Shown: piece after piece, positions 10,760 to 21,107 of the stretch
How the letters are laid out: each line of letters opens with the position of its first letter
Position numbering within the stretch: position 1 is the first letter of the stretch
Origin: Pseudomonadota bacterium
GTDB lineage: Bacteria > Pseudomonadota > Alphaproteobacteria > Reyranellales > Reyranellaceae
Reading direction: 5' to 3'
Assembly (NCBI GenBank): GCA_018240745.1
Contig: JAFEFF010000186.1
Coordinates: forward strand, 1 to 61,504
Length of the DNA: 61,504 nucleotides
Notes under the pieces: model-generated
Databases searched by the model: none
Seen by the model: only the letters and a program-made list of their open reading frames with translations
Told to the model about the DNA's origin: nothing
Program-made: the position numbers and the translations under genes

Positions 10760-11644
10760 CTAGACGGGCCCGTTCGGCGGAGGGTCGCCGGCCGGCGCTC
10801 GCTTCCTCAAGTACAGCTTGTCCGGTAGCCGCAGATCGACGACTCCGAATTCTCGCGACAACAGTCTATCCGAAGCTTCGAGTTTGGCCATGCGTTGGAG
10901 GGCCGCGACCGCATCTTCTTCAGGCAGCCAGATTTCGGTGTCGTTGGTGAGCACTAGGTTCCAGCGCCGCTGGCCGACCCAGACGGCGGCCTTCAGGCGC
11001 TTGGCGATCGACGGCTCGTAGGCGAGCAGCAGCAGCAATTCGCCGACATGCTCGGGCGCGGCGGGACCGCCCAGCAGCAGGAGGGATTCGGCACCCGGCG
11101 GCATCCTGCTCGCCCGCACCGTGCGGCCGTTCTTGTCGATCAGCGTGTATTCGTTGCCGTTCTGCCAGATCGCGACGGCGCGGCGCTCCTTCAGCGTGAC
11201 GTAGAGCGTGTCGGGCAGCCGCCGCTCGACGGTCGCGCTCGCCACCCAGTCGATCGCCTCGAGCCGCTTGCGGGCGGCCTGAAGGTCGATGCCGAGCAGC
11301 GAATCGCCCGCCTGCACGTTGAGCGCGGCCAGGATCGCCTCGCGGGTCACGTAGTCGCGACCCTCGACGGTGACGTCGGTCAGCTTGAACGGCGTGACGG
11401 CGGCAATGACGCTGTGCGTAACGCCGGCCATCTTCTCCTGGGCCGCGACCAGCCAGCCTTCCTTCCAGGCATACCAGCCTCCACCGCCACCCAGGCCCGC
11501 CATCAGCACAGCCAGGCCCAGCATCAGCGGCTGGCGCCAGATCGGCCGGCCGAGCTTGCGGATCTGGGCCCGCGTCCGGCGCTTGCGCCGGTCATAGTCG
11601 CGCCGTGCCGGCTGGCCGGACTTGCTGGCGCGCGCGCGGCTCAT
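10760..11644 (-). CDS. ftsQ: Cell division protein FtsQ
   Basis: FtsQ is a bitopic inner-membrane protein linking early and late divisome components. The 294-residue protein has a strongly basic cytoplasmic N terminus (RRDYDRRKRRTRAQIRK), one transmembrane segment (about 40-62), a POTRA domain beginning FKLTDVTVEGRDYVTREAIL and the FtsQ/DivIB beta domain. ATG 11644 overlaps the ddl stop as ATGA, which fixes the start; an upstream in-frame extension lies wholly inside ddl. Confidence 0.93.
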   Translation of the reverse strand: MSRARASKSGQPARRDYDRRKRRTRAQIRKLGRPIWRQPLMLGLAVLMAGLGGGGGWYAWKEGWLVAAQEKMAGVTHSVIAAVTPFKLTDVTVEGRDYVTREAILAALNVQAGDSLLGIDLQAARKRLEAIDWVASATVERRLPDTLYVTLKERRAVAIWQNGNEYTLIDKNGRTVRASRMPPGAESLLLLGGPAAPEHVGELLLLLAYEPSIAKRLKAAVWVGQRRWNLVLTNDTEIWLPEEDAVAALQRMAKLEASDRLLSREFGVVDLRLPDKLYLRKRAPAGDPPPNGPV

Positions 11645-12570
11645 CCCGGATGCCTCGCGTGGTCGACCATCCAGGTCATGAGCTGAGACCACGAGATGCC
11701 GGCCCACTTGGCCTGCTCGGGCGCGAGCGACAGGGGCGTCATGCCGGGCTGGGTGTTGAGCTCGAGCACGACCAGGCCCTCGGTGCCGGACTTGCTGTCG
11801 TCCCAGCGCAGGTCGGCGCGGGTGAGGCCGTTGCAGCCCAGCGCCTGGTGCGCCATCAGCGCCCATTCCCTGGCCTTTTCGTAGACCTCGGCCGGGATCG
11901 GCGCCGGAATCAGATGCTCGGTGACGCCGTCAGTGTACTTGGCCTCGTAGTCGTAGAAGCGGGTGCGCGGGCGGAGCTCGGTCACCGCCACTGCCTTGTC
12001 GCCCATGATCGCGACGGTGAGCTCGCGGCCGGGAACGAACTTCTCGACCAGCACCTTCTCACCGAACTGCGCTTCCGCGACTTCCACGGCGGCAAGATTA
12101 TCGCCTTCGCGAACGATGTGCACGCCGACGCTCGATCCCTGGTCGATCGGCTTCACGACATAGGGTCTCGGCATGGGGTCGCCCGACGCCAGCGAGCGGC
12201 GTTCCACGACCTTGCCCGGCGCGACCCGGATGCCGATCGAAGTGAAGACGTGCCGCGACATCGGTTTGTCCATGGCGATCGCCGAGGCGAGCACGCCGGA
12301 ATGGGTGTACGGCACCTTCAGTATCTCGAGCACGCCCTGGATGCAGCCGTCCTCGCCGTACCTGCCGTGCAGGGCGTTGAACACGACGTCCGGTCCGCCG
12401 CCGCTCGAGGGTCGCAGGAAATCGACCAGCGCGCGCAGGTCGCGCTTCACGTCGTACTCGATGACCGTGTGGCCGCCTTCGCGCAGGCCCTCGGCGCAGG
12501 CCTTACCGCTCACCAGCGAGACCTCGCGCTCGGGCGACCACCCGCCCATCAGGACCGCAACGGTCGTCAT
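11641..12570 (-). CDS. ddl: D-alanine--D-alanine ligase
   Basis: Ddl joins two D-alanines with ATP to give the dipeptide that MurF adds to the peptidoglycan stem. The 309-residue ATP-grasp protein starts [22 protein letters not shown], the conserved N-terminal loop, and has VVKPIDQGSSVGV in the ATP-grasp core and LVLELNTQPGMTPLSL near the C terminus with the Mg-binding Glu/Asn. Length is typical (306 aa in E. coli DdlB). ATG 12570 overlaps the murB stop (ATGA) and is preceded by a GGAGAAGAA ribosome site inside murB. Confidence 0.96.
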   Translation of the reverse strand: MTTVAVLMGGWSPEREVSLVSGKACAEGLREGGHTVIEYDVKRDLRALVDFLRPSSGGGPDVVFNALHGRYGEDGCIQGVLEILKVPYTHSGVLASAIAMDKPMSRHVFTSIGIRVAPGKVVERRSLASGDPMPRPYVVKPIDQGSSVGVHIVREGDNLAAVEVAEAQFGEKVLVEKFVPGRELTVAIMGDKAVAVTELRPRTRFYDYEAKYTDGVTEHLIPAPIPAEVYEKAREWALMAHQALGCNGLTRADLRWDDSKSGTEGLVVLELNTQPGMTPLSLAPEQAKWAGISWSQLMTWMVDHARHPG

Positions 12571-13484
12571 TTCTTCTCCCCGATCCGGCGGATTTCCCAC
12601 TGCAGCAGTACACCGCTCTTCTGGAACACACGGCTGCGGACTTCCTCGCCGAGGGACTCGATGTCGGCTGCTGACGCGTTGCCGAGGTTGATCAGGAAGT
12701 TGCAATGCTTCTCGGACACCTGGGCGTCGCCGATGCGCAGGCCCCGGCAGCCGGCGCGATCGATCAGCTCCCAAGCCTTGAGATTCGGCGGATTGGCGAA
12801 GGTCGAGCCGCCGGTGCGGCTGCGCGGCTGGGAGTCCGCGCGGGCGGAATCGATCTCGGCGATGCGCCGCGCGATGGTGATCTGGTCACCCGGCGTCGCC
12901 CGCAGGCGAGCCGAGGTGAAGATCCAGTCCTCCGGCGCCTTGCTGTGGCGATACGAGAGGCCGAGCTCGGCAGGACCGACGGTGAGCACGTTACCGACGC
13001 GGTCGACGGCTTCGGCCGAGATCAGCACGTCCGACAGTTCGCCGCCGTAGGCGCCGGCATTGGTCGGGAATGCGCCGCCGATGGTGCCGGGGATACCGCT
13101 CAGGAACTCCAGGCCGGCCAGCGAATGATCGCGCGCGGTCAACGCCACGTTGAGAGCGGGCGCGCCGGCGCCAGCGACGACCTCGGTGCCCTCGACCGTG
13201 ATGCCGGTGAAGCCGCGCATCAGGCGGATCACCACGCCTTTGATGCCTCCGTCGCGCACCAGCAGGTTCGAACCGACACCCAGCACCGTCACCGGCACAT
13301 CGGCCGGCAGGGCCTTCAGGAATGACGCCAGGTCCTCGGTGTCAGCCGGACGGAACAGCACCTCGGCCGGGCCGCCGGTGCGGAACCAGGTCTGGGCGCC
13401 GAGCGGCGCATCGGCGGCCAGCCGGCCGCGCGGCTTGGTCAACCGGTCGATCAGATGGGCGTGGGCCGTCTCGAGCGCCATCAT
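12567..13484 (-). CDS. murB: UDP-N-acetylenolpyruvoylglucosamine reductase MurB
   Basis: MurB reduces UDP-GlcNAc-enolpyruvate to UDP-MurNAc with NADPH and FAD. The 305-residue protein has the FAD-binding segments [13 protein letters not shown] and [18 protein letters not shown], the [10 protein letters not shown] motif with the proton-donor serine, and a C-terminal conserved glutamate in SEKHCNF. The size and the lack of a large insertion indicate a type II MurB. The start ATGATG at 13484 overlaps the murC stop, so either of two adjacent Met codons could serve. Confidence 0.96.
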   Translation of the reverse strand: MMALETAHAHLIDRLTKPRGRLAADAPLGAQTWFRTGGPAEVLFRPADTEDLASFLKALPADVPVTVLGVGSNLLVRDGGIKGVVIRLMRGFTGITVEGTEVVAGAGAPALNVALTARDHSLAGLEFLSGIPGTIGGAFPTNAGAYGGELSDVLISAEAVDRVGNVLTVGPAELGLSYRHSKAPEDWIFTSARLRATPGDQITIARRIAEIDSARADSQPRSRTGGSTFANPPNLKAWELIDRAGCRGLRIGDAQVSEKHCNFLINLGNASAADIESLGEEVRSRVFQKSGVLLQWEIRRIGEKK

Positions 13485-14965
13485 GCGGCTGTCCCTGGTC
13501 CGCCGGAGGAGCGCTCGTTGCCGTTGGCGATCGCGCGCGGGCCGGCCTGCTCGGCGGCGATCTGCTGCAGCTGGCCCGGCAGCGCATGCGCCCAGGCGGT
13601 GATGTTGCCGGCGCCGAGGCAAACCACGACGTCGCCCGGCCGCGCCATCTGCCAGATCAGGCCCGGCAGGTCGCCCGGGCCCTGCAGTGCATGCGCGTCG
13701 CGATGGCCGGCGCGCTGCACGATCCCGACCAGCATGTCGCGGTTGACGCCCTCGATCGGCGTCTCGCCCGCCGCATAGACGTCGGCGATCAGCACGGTGT
13801 CGGCATCGACGAAGCACGTGGCGAACTCGTTCTTGAGCGCGCCCAGGCGGGTGTAGCGATGCGGCTGCATCACCGCGATCACCCGCCCTGCCCCGCCATA
13901 GCTCTGTCGCGCGGCGCGCAGCGTGGCGGCGATCTCCACCGGGTGGTGGCCGTAGTCGTCGATCACGGTGATGCCATGCGCCTCGCCGGTCTTGGTGAAG
14001 CGGCGCTTCACGCCGGCGAAGCTCGCCAGCGCGCGGCGAATGGTCTCGTCGGGCAGGCCCATCTCGGCCGCCACGGCGATGGCGGCGAGCGAATTCTGCA
14101 CATTGTGCTGGCCGAACATCGGCAGGCGCAGGTCGACGATGGTCCGCGAGGTGTTGGTGGCGCGGTTCTCGACCAGTACGTCGAAGTCGGCGCCGCCGCG
14201 GTCGAGCTTGAGGTTGAGGGCGCGCACGTCGGCATTGACGCCGAGTCCGTAGGTGATGATGCGCCGGTCGGCGACGCGCGGGATCAGCGCCTGCACCTCG
14301 GGATGGTCGGCGCACAGCACGGCGAAGCCGTAGAACGGGATGTTCTCGACGAAGCGCACGAAGGCATCGCGCAGCGCATCGAAGGTGCCGTAGTGGTCGA
14401 GATGCTCGGGATCGACGTTGGTGACGACGGCGATGGTCGCCGGCAGGCGCAGGAACGAGCCGTCGGACTCGTCGGATTCCACCACCATCCAGTCGCCGCT
14501 GCCGATGCGGGCGTTGGTGCCGTAGGCGTTGATGATGCCGCCGTTGATCACCGTGGGATCGAGCCCCCCGGCATCGAGCATCGAGGCGACCATCGAGGTC
14601 GTGGTGGTCTTACCGTGCGTGCCGCCGACGGCGATCGACCATTTGAGTCGCATCAGCTCGCCCAGCATCTCGGCGCGGCGGACCACCGGCACGAAGCGGG
14701 CGCGGGCGGCCAGCACCTCGGGATTGTCCTTCTTGACCGCCGACGACACGACCACGACCTGGGCGTTGCCGACGTTGTCGGCGCGATGACCGATATGGAC
14801 CTTGATGCCGAGGTCGGCGAGGCGGCGCGTATTGGCGCCCTCGGCAAGGTCGCTGCCCTGCACCTTGTAGCCGAGATTGTGCAGCACTTCGGCGATGCCC
14901 GACATGCCGATGCCGCCGATGCCGACGAAATGGATGAGACCGATATCGAGCGGCAGCGCCCTCAT
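13481..14965 (-). CDS. murC: UDP-N-acetylmuramate--L-alanine ligase MurC
   Basis: MurC adds L-alanine to UDP-MurNAc, the first cytoplasmic stem-peptide step. The 494-residue protein has an N-terminal Rossmann domain ([17 protein letters not shown]), the Mur-ligase P-loop GTHGKTTT (115-122), the DESDGSF motif and a C-terminal [19 protein letters not shown] region typical of MurC. ATG 14965 overlaps the murG stop as ATGA; the much longer open frame upstream is murG read in another frame. Size is usual for the family. Confidence 0.97.
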   Translation of the reverse strand: MRALPLDIGLIHFVGIGGIGMSGIAEVLHNLGYKVQGSDLAEGANTRRLADLGIKVHIGHRADNVGNAQVVVVSSAVKKDNPEVLAARARFVPVVRRAEMLGELMRLKWSIAVGGTHGKTTTTSMVASMLDAGGLDPTVINGGIINAYGTNARIGSGDWMVVESDESDGSFLRLPATIAVVTNVDPEHLDHYGTFDALRDAFVRFVENIPFYGFAVLCADHPEVQALIPRVADRRIITYGLGVNADVRALNLKLDRGGADFDVLVENRATNTSRTIVDLRLPMFGQHNVQNSLAAIAVAAEMGLPDETIRRALASFAGVKRRFTKTGEAHGITVIDDYGHHPVEIAATLRAARQSYGGAGRVIAVMQPHRYTRLGALKNEFATCFVDADTVLIADVYAAGETPIEGVNRDMLVGIVQRAGHRDAHALQGPGDLPGLIWQMARPGDVVVCLGAGNITAWAHALPGQLQQIAAEQAGPRAIANGNERSSGGPGTAA

Positions 14966-16080
14966 GCGGCGACTCCTGATGGCGAAAGAGAGGGTGTGGC
15001 GATCAGATCGCCGACAAGGTCGGCCAGCCGGGCCGCGGCGTCGGGCCGGCCGGCGGCGTAGGCCGCGGCCGCCATGGCTGCCATGCGCTGAGGCGCCTCG
15101 ATCAGAGCGCGCAGATGGCCCGCCAGCGTAGGCGCGGTGAACTCGGCATGCGGGATCACGGCGCAGGCTCCGGTCGCCTCGAAGGCGCGGGCGTTGGCGG
15201 TCTGGTGATCGTCGGCGGCGTAGGGATACGGGATCAGGATGGACGGCCGGCCGACGGTGGCGAGTTCCGCGACGGTCGAGGCGCCGGAGCGCGCAATGAC
15301 AAGATGCGCCGAGGCAAGCCGCTGCGGCAGGTCGGCAAAGAATGGCGCGAGTTCGGCGACGACGTTGGCCTGCAGATAGGTCGAGCGGACCTTCTGGAGA
15401 TCCTCCGGCCGGCACTGCTGCACGATGCGCAGTCGCGCCCGCATCGGCTGCTCCAGCGAGAGCAGCGCCGCGGGAATGACCTGGCTGAAGGAGGCGGCCC
15501 CCTGGCTGCCGCCGAAGATCAGCAGATCGATCACCCGATCGGGGGCCGGCGCGCGATAGGCGCTGCTGCGCAGGGCACGCACCGAATTGCGCACCGGATT
15601 GCCGACCAGCCAGGCGCGATCCTCGTCCACGAAGCGGGTGGGCGCGAACGACGTCGCGACCCTGGACACACCGCCAAGCACCAGCCGGTTGGCCTTGCCC
15701 AGCACCGCATTCTGCTCGTGCAGCATCGCCGGCGTGCGGCGCAAGCGGGCGGCGATCATGGTCGGTACCGAGGCATAGCCGCCGAAACCGACGACCGCTG
15801 CGGGATCGATGCGGCCGAGCGCGCGCCACGCGTCGACCAGCCCGAGGCCGAGCGCCAGCAGCGCCTTCAGACGCGCGCCGAGCGAGCCCGACGGGCTGGC
15901 CGAGTGGATGTAGTGGATCGGCTGGTGCGAGAGAGCGCCCTGCCACTGCCGGCCGCGCGAATCGGTGATCAGGGTGAACGGCACACCGCGCGCCTCGAGC
16001 TCGCCGGCCAGCGCCTCGGCGGGAAATACATGCCCGCCGGTGCCACCGGTCGCGAGAACGATGGGGCGCGGTCCGGCCAT
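14962..16080 (-). CDS. murG: Lipid II synthase MurG (GlcNAc transferase)
   Basis: MurG transfers GlcNAc from UDP-GlcNAc to lipid I on the cytoplasmic face of the inner membrane to give lipid II. The 372-residue GT-B protein has the N-terminal glycine-rich loop ATGGTGGH (10-17), [21 protein letters not shown] and the C-terminal donor-binding segment [11 protein letters not shown] with [17 protein letters not shown] 16080 shares its A with the ftsW stop (TGATG). Length is close to E. coli MurG (355 aa). Confidence 0.96.
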   Translation of the reverse strand: MAGPRPIVLATGGTGGHVFPAEALAGELEARGVPFTLITDSRGRQWQGALSHQPIHYIHSASPSGSLGARLKALLALGLGLVDAWRALGRIDPAAVVGFGGYASVPTMIAARLRRTPAMLHEQNAVLGKANRLVLGGVSRVATSFAPTRFVDEDRAWLVGNPVRNSVRALRSSAYRAPAPDRVIDLLIFGGSQGAASFSQVIPAALLSLEQPMRARLRIVQQCRPEDLQKVRSTYLQANVVAELAPFFADLPQRLASAHLVIARSGASTVAELATVGRPSILIPYPYAADDHQTANARAFEATGACAVIPHAEFTAPTLAGHLRALIEAPQRMAAMAAAAYAAGRPDAAARLADLVGDLIATPSLSPSGVAA

Positions 16081-17207
16081 CACACCGCCTCTCTCAAGCC
16101 CGCATGCTCGCGCGTCAGCGACAGCATCATGCCGACGCAGATCGCCATCGCCAGCGCCGACGAGCCGCCATAGGAGATAAACGGCAGAGTCATGCCCTTG
16201 GCCGGAATGAGCTGGATGGTCGAGGCCATGTTGATCGCCGCCTGCAGGCCGAACTGCACGCCGAGCCCGGTCGCCGCCAGGGTGATGAACAGGCTCGTCT
16301 CCTTCGAGGCGCGCGACAGGGCCCGCAGGGTCACGAAGGTGAACAGCGCCAGGATCAGGATGCAGACGATGAGACCGAACTCCTCGCCGCACACCGCCAT
16401 GACGAAGTCGGTGTGCGCGTCGGGCAGTTGCGCCTTGACCGTGCCCTCGCCCGGGCCCCGGCCGAACAGCGCACCGTTCTGGAACGCCTCGAGCGCGGTG
16501 TTGACCTGGTAGTTGTCGCCCGACGACGGATCGAGGAACCGGTCGAAGCGGCTGCGCACGTGATTGAAGGCGAAGTAGGCGCCGACCATCGCGCCCGCGC
16601 CGCCAATCACGCCAAAGCCCGCGACCCACATCGGCAGGCCGACGACGAAGAGCTGCGCCGCCCACACGACGGCGACGACAATGCTCATGCCGAGGTCGGG
16701 CTGCATGATCAGCAGCGCCAGGACGCCGCCGACCAGCAGGGTGCAGAGGAAGTAGCCCGGCACGCGCCGCTCGACGCGGCTCTGCGCCAGCAGCCAGGCA
16801 GAGATGACGGCGAGGCTGGGCTTCACGAACTCCGACGGCTGCACGCTCGACAAGCCTGGCACCGAGATCCAACGTCGTGCGCCCTTGATCTCGACGCCGA
16901 TCACGAAGGTGGCGGCGAGCAGCACCACGCTGCCGCAGAACACGAGAAGCGCCAGCCGCCTTATATGGCGCGGCGAACCGAGCGAGATGAACAGCATCAG
17001 CGCCAGCGCGAGCGGCAGGAAGATGAACTGGCGCTTGGCGAACATGAAGGAGTCGGCGCCGATGCGCTCGGCCGCCGGCGGCGAGGCTGCCAGGGTCAGC
17101 ATCACGCCGAACGCCATGATCGCCAGCACCGCGCCCAACGCCCAGCGGTCGACCGTCCACCACCATTGCCCGATCAGGCTGCGATCATCGCGCGGAACCT
17201 GGATCAT
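16080..17207 (-). CDS. ftsW: Septal peptidoglycan polymerase FtsW (SEDS)
   Basis: FtsW is the SEDS-family glycosyltransferase that, with FtsI, builds septal peptidoglycan from lipid II. The 375-residue protein shows about ten hydrophobic segments and the signatures [23 protein letters not shown] and [16 protein letters not shown]. It lies between murD and murG with 4-nt and 1-nt overlaps. The gene order and septal context favour FtsW over the paralogue RodA. Confidence 0.95.
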   Translation of the reverse strand: MIQVPRDDRSLIGQWWWTVDRWALGAVLAIMAFGVMLTLAASPPAAERIGADSFMFAKRQFIFLPLALALMLFISLGSPRHIRRLALLVFCGSVVLLAATFVIGVEIKGARRWISVPGLSSVQPSEFVKPSLAVISAWLLAQSRVERRVPGYFLCTLLVGGVLALLIMQPDLGMSIVVAVVWAAQLFVVGLPMWVAGFGVIGGAGAMVGAYFAFNHVRSRFDRFLDPSSGDNYQVNTALEAFQNGALFGRGPGEGTVKAQLPDAHTDFVMAVCGEEFGLIVCILILALFTFVTLRALSRASKETSLFITLAATGLGVQFGLQAAINMASTIQLIPAKGMTLPFISYGGSSALAMAICVGMMLSLTREHAGLREAV

Positions 17208-18601
17208 GCCGCCCTCCCCACGCTGTCGGCTCCCGGCAAGGCGCGCGCCATCTCGCGAAACGCATCGCCGCGATGTTCATAGCTCTTCCACTGGTCCCAC
17301 GAGGCGCAGGCCGGCGACAGCAGCACCACTGCCGGCTCGGTCGCCTCGGCTTGCGCGCGCGCATGCGCCGCGTTCAGGGCCGACTGCAGGTCGCCGCAAC
17401 GCTCGAACGGCAGCTTGCCCTCGAGCTGGCTGGCGAACAGTTCGGTCGCCTCGCCGATCAGGAACGCCTGCTTGATGCGGTCGAAATACGGCTCGAGCGG
17501 GGCTACACCGCCCTCCTTCGCCTGACCGCCGATGATCCAATAGATGTTGCGATAGGACGACAGGGCGCGCGCCGTGGCGTCGGCATTGGTCGCCTTGCTG
17601 TCGTTGACATAGGTGACCTTGCCCAGTGCCGCCACGCGCTCCTGGCGGTGCGGCAGGCCGGGATAGCTGGTCAGGCCCTTCATGATCACCTCGCGCGAGA
17701 TCCTGAGCCAGCGACAGGCAGCCCAGGCGCAGGCCGCGTTCTGGGCGTTGTGGTCGCCCGGCAAGGTCGGGACCGAGGCGAAGTCGGCGAGGTAGCCGTC
17801 GGCATCGACCAGCTTGCCGGCGCGGAACGAGATGCCCGAGGCGATCGGCCGGTCGAGCGCCACCGGCACGGCGCCGATGCGGTTGCGCCGGGCATCCTGG
17901 GCGACCTCGGCGAACACGGCGCGCGAATACTCGTCGTCGACGCCCATCACCACGCAGTCGCCCTCGCGCTGGCGGTCGAAGATATGCTTCTTGGCTTCGA
18001 CATAGCCTGCCATGTCGCCGTGGCGGTCGATATGGTCGGGCGTGATGTTGAGCCATACCGCGACATGGGCCCGAAAGGTCTGAAGCAATTCGAGCTGGTA
18101 GGACGAGAGCTCCAGTACATAGATGCCGTGCGGCCCGAGCGGCGCCAAGTCGAGGGCGCTGCGGCCGATATTGCCGCCGACCTCGCAGGTGGCGCCGGCC
18201 GTCTTGAGGATATGGCCGATCAGCGCTGTGGTGGTCGATTTGCCGTTGGTGCCGGTGACGGCGACGAAGCGGTTGTCGGGCTGCGCCCGCGCCAGCAACT
18301 CGACGTCGCAGATCAGCGGCTTGCCGGCAGCGCGCGCGGCGGCAGCCACCGGATGCGGCTTGGGCAGGCGGTTGGGGATGCCGGGACTGATCACCAGCGC
18401 GGTGAACCTGTTCCAGTCGATCCTCGAGGGCTCGGCGAGCGTGGCGCCGATCGCCACCGCCTGCTCGCGTGCGGCTTCGTTGTCGTCCCAGGCGACGCAA
18501 TCGATCCCCGCCGCCCCAAGGGCGCGCACCGTGGTGAGCCCGGAGCGCGCCAGCCCCAGCACCACGTACGACGAGCCCCTGAGGACGGAAAGATCGATCA
18601 T
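17204..18601 (-). CDS. murD: UDP-N-acetylmuramoylalanine--D-glutamate ligase MurD
   Basis: MurD adds D-glutamate to UDP-MurNAc-L-Ala. The 465-residue protein has an N-terminal uracil-binding Rossmann domain (YVVLGLARSGLTTVRAL), the P-loop GTNGKST (117-123), ELSSYQLE, a central NITPDHIDRHGDM block and the C-terminal YVNDSKATNADAT motif, all diagnostic of MurD. ATG 18601 lies 4 nt after the mraY stop and its own stop overlaps ftsW (ATGA). Confidence 0.97.
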   Translation of the reverse strand: MIDLSVLRGSSYVVLGLARSGLTTVRALGAAGIDCVAWDDNEAAREQAVAIGATLAEPSRIDWNRFTALVISPGIPNRLPKPHPVAAAARAAGKPLICDVELLARAQPDNRFVAVTGTNGKSTTTALIGHILKTAGATCEVGGNIGRSALDLAPLGPHGIYVLELSSYQLELLQTFRAHVAVWLNITPDHIDRHGDMAGYVEAKKHIFDRQREGDCVVMGVDDEYSRAVFAEVAQDARRNRIGAVPVALDRPIASGISFRAGKLVDADGYLADFASVPTLPGDHNAQNAACAWAACRWLRISREVIMKGLTSYPGLPHRQERVAALGKVTYVNDSKATNADATARALSSYRNIYWIIGGQAKEGGVAPLEPYFDRIKQAFLIGEATELFASQLEGKLPFERCGDLQSALNAAHARAQAEATEPAVVLLSPACASWDQWKSYEHRGDAFREMARALPGADSVGRAA

Positions 18602-18605
18602 CCGC

Positions 18606-19697
18606 TCACCTCAACTTCAGGGTGGCGAGGCCCACCATCGAGAGGATGGCGGCAATGATCCAGAAGCGGAAGACGATGGTCGGCTCGGCCCAGCCCTTCT
18701 GCTCGAAGTGATGGTGCAATGGCGCCATTCGGAAGATGCGCTTGCCGGTGAAGCGGAAGGACAGGACCTGCACGATCACCGAAATCGTCTCGAGCACGAA
18801 CAGGCCGCCGACGATCGCCAGCACGATCTCGTGCTTGGTAACCACCGCCACGCCGCCCAGCGCGCCGCCGATCGACAGCGAGCCGGTGTCGCCCATGAAC
18901 ACCATGGCGGGCGGCGCGTTGAACCACAGGAAGCCGAGCCCCGCCCCGACCAGCGCCGACAGAAGGACAGCAAGCTCGCCCGAGCGCGGCACGTGATGGA
19001 CGTACAGGTAGTTGGTGTAGATCACGTTGCCGACCACGTAGGTGATCAGCGCGAACACACCGGCCGCCATGATCACCGGCCCGATCGCCAAGCCATCGAG
19101 GCCGTCGGTCAGATTCACCGCGTTCGAGGTGCCGACGATCACCAGGATCGAGAAGGCCAGGAATCCGACCATGCTGAGCGGCACCAGCACGTCCTTCAGG
19201 AAGGGCAATGCCAGCGTGTAGCGCAGGCCGGGCGGCGAGCCTTGGGCGATGAACCACGCGCCCACGCCCGAGATCACGATCGACAGCACCAGCTTGACCT
19301 TGCCCGGCACGCCCTTGGGATTGCGCTTGGTGACCTTCAGGAAGTCGTCCCACAGCCCGATCGCGCCGAACGTCATGGTGATGCCGAGCACGCACCAGAC
19401 GTAGCGATTGGTAAGGTCGGCCCACAGCAACGTCGCCACCGAAAGGGCTATCAGGATCAGCAAACCGCCCATGGTCGGCGTGCCTTTCTTGCTGACGACG
19501 TGAGTCGCCGGGCCGTCCTCGCGGATCGGCTGGCCCTGGCCCTGCTTGCTGCGCAGCCAGCGGATCAGGCTGCCGCCGATCAGGAAGCTCAGGATCAGCG
19601 CGGTCATGAATGCCGCGATCGAGCGGAACGTGATGTAGCGAATGACGTTGAACGGGCTGAAGACGTCCGCGAGCGGGTAGACGAGATTGTAAAACAT
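18606..19697 (-). CDS. mraY: Phospho-MurNAc-pentapeptide transferase MraY
   Basis: MraY makes lipid I by transferring phospho-MurNAc-pentapeptide to undecaprenyl phosphate in the inner membrane. The 363-residue polytopic protein has the conserved [30 protein letters not shown] and [14 protein letters not shown] motifs, which include the catalytic aspartates and the HHH loop. It begins 3 nt after the murF stop. Length matches the family (360 aa in E. coli). Confidence 0.97.
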   Translation of the reverse strand: MFYNLVYPLADVFSPFNVIRYITFRSIAAFMTALILSFLIGGSLIRWLRSKQGQGQPIREDGPATHVVSKKGTPTMGGLLILIALSVATLLWADLTNRYVWCVLGITMTFGAIGLWDDFLKVTKRNPKGVPGKVKLVLSIVISGVGAWFIAQGSPPGLRYTLALPFLKDVLVPLSMVGFLAFSILVIVGTSNAVNLTDGLDGLAIGPVIMAAGVFALITYVVGNVIYTNYLYVHHVPRSGELAVLLSALVGAGLGFLWFNAPPAMVFMGDTGSLSIGGALGGVAVVTKHEIVLAIVGGLFVLETISVIVQVLSFRFTGKRIFRMAPLHHHFEQKGWAEPTIVFRFWIIAAILSMVGLATLKLR

Positions 19698-19700
19698 CCT

Positions 19701-21107
19701 TCACTGTCCCGTTTCGCCATCGGCTGCCGCCACCACGGCATCGACGACTGCTTTCATTCTCGAGCCCAACGACCCCTTGATCGCGATCACGTCGCCGGCC
19801 CGCAAAGCGCCCGCCACTTCTCCCGCGAGCGCCGCCGAATCCGGCCGGTGCACGCCCTTCTGCGCCGCGGCGAGTTTGTGCCACAGCGCCTTCATGTGCG
19901 GCCCGCACAGGAAGACCTGTGAGGCCCCGCTTGCCGCGACCGCGTCGGCCAGGCCGGCATGCAACGCATCGGCATGCTCGCCCAACTCCCGCATGTCGCC
20001 CATCGCCAGCAGGCGACGGCCGCCCGGCGCCGGCTCGGTGCGAGCCAGCACCGCCAGCATGGCCCGCATCGACGCGGGATTGGCGTTGTAGCTCTCGTCC
20101 AGCAGCTCGACTTTCCCGGAGCCGAACTTGAGCCACCGCCGCGCGCCGCGTCCCGGCAAGGCCCTGACCGTCGCCAGGGTCGTCGCGGCCTGCGCCAGGT
20201 CAGCGCCGAGCGCGTCGGCGGCGGCTAGCGCCGCCAGGCTGTTCAGCACCCAATGCTCGCCAGCCGCGCCCAGCCGATACTCGATCCGCCTGCTACCGAT
20301 CAAGGCTTGGACGTCGCTGCCCGAATCCTGCAGGCGGCACGCGACCAGGCGCGCCTCGGCAGCCGGGTGCCGGCCGAAGCCGACGATCTTCGCCACCCCG
20401 AATGCGCCCGCATGGTGCACGAGCCGGTCGTAGTGGCGATTGTCGCGATTGAGCACGGCGACTGCGCCCGGCCGCATGCCGGCGAACAGGCAGGCCTTCT
20501 CGTCGGCGATCGCCTCTTCTGAGCCCATGTGACCAATATGGGCCGCCTCGACGTTGGTGATCACGCCGACATGCGCCTCGACCTGCCGGGCCAGCGGCTC
20601 GATCTCGCCGGGATGGTTCATGCCGATCTCGAACACGCCGTACCGGGCGTCGCGCGGCAGGCGGGCGAGGCTGATCGGCACGCCGACATGGTTGTTGAAG
20701 CTCGCGGCGCTGGCCGAAGTCGGTGCCTGCGCCGACAGGATGGCGCGCAGCGCGTCCTTGGTGCTGGTCTTGCCGACCGAGCCGGTGATCGAGGCAATGC
20801 GCGCTTCGCTGCGCTGGCGGCCGGCGCGGCCCAGCGCGACCAGCGCCTTCATGGTGTCGCGGACGCGGATCAGCTTGTCCGCCGCGCCCATCATCTCGCG
20901 CGACACGACCGCCACCCCCGCACCACGCGACAAGGCGTCGGCCACGAAGGCATGGCCGTCGGTCGTCTCGCCCGGCAGGGCGAAGAAGATGTCGCCGTCG
21001 GCCACGGCACGACTATCGAAGGTGACGCCGTTCGCCTCGAACGGCGCCGACATCGCGATCGGCGACAAGGCGCGCTGCACCTCGTCGGAGGTCCAGAGCG
21101 CGCTCAC
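19701..21107 (-). CDS. murF: UDP-MurNAc-tripeptide--D-Ala-D-Ala ligase MurF
   Basis: MurF adds D-Ala-D-Ala to the UDP-MurNAc tripeptide to complete the precursor. The 468-residue protein has FDSRAVADGDIFFALPG at the N terminus, the P-loop GSVGKTST (109-116), FNNHVGVPISL, GMNHPGEIEPL and ESYNANPASMRAML, all characteristic. The start is GTG 21107, overlapping the murE stop as GTGA. Confidence 0.96.
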   Translation of the reverse strand: MSALWTSDEVQRALSPIAMSAPFEANGVTFDSRAVADGDIFFALPGETTDGHAFVADALSRGAGVAVVSREMMGAADKLIRVRDTMKALVALGRAGRQRSEARIASITGSVGKTSTKDALRAILSAQAPTSASAASFNNHVGVPISLARLPRDARYGVFEIGMNHPGEIEPLARQVEAHVGVITNVEAAHIGHMGSEEAIADEKACLFAGMRPGAVAVLNRDNRHYDRLVHHAGAFGVAKIVGFGRHPAAEARLVACRLQDSGSDVQALIGSRRIEYRLGAAGEHWVLNSLAALAAADALGADLAQAATTLATVRALPGRGARRWLKFGSGKVELLDESYNANPASMRAMLAVLARTEPAPGGRRLLAMGDMRELGEHADALHAGLADAVAASGASQVFLCGPHMKALWHKLAAAQKGVHRPDSAALAGEVAGALRAGDVIAIKGSLGSRMKAVVDAVVAAADGETGQ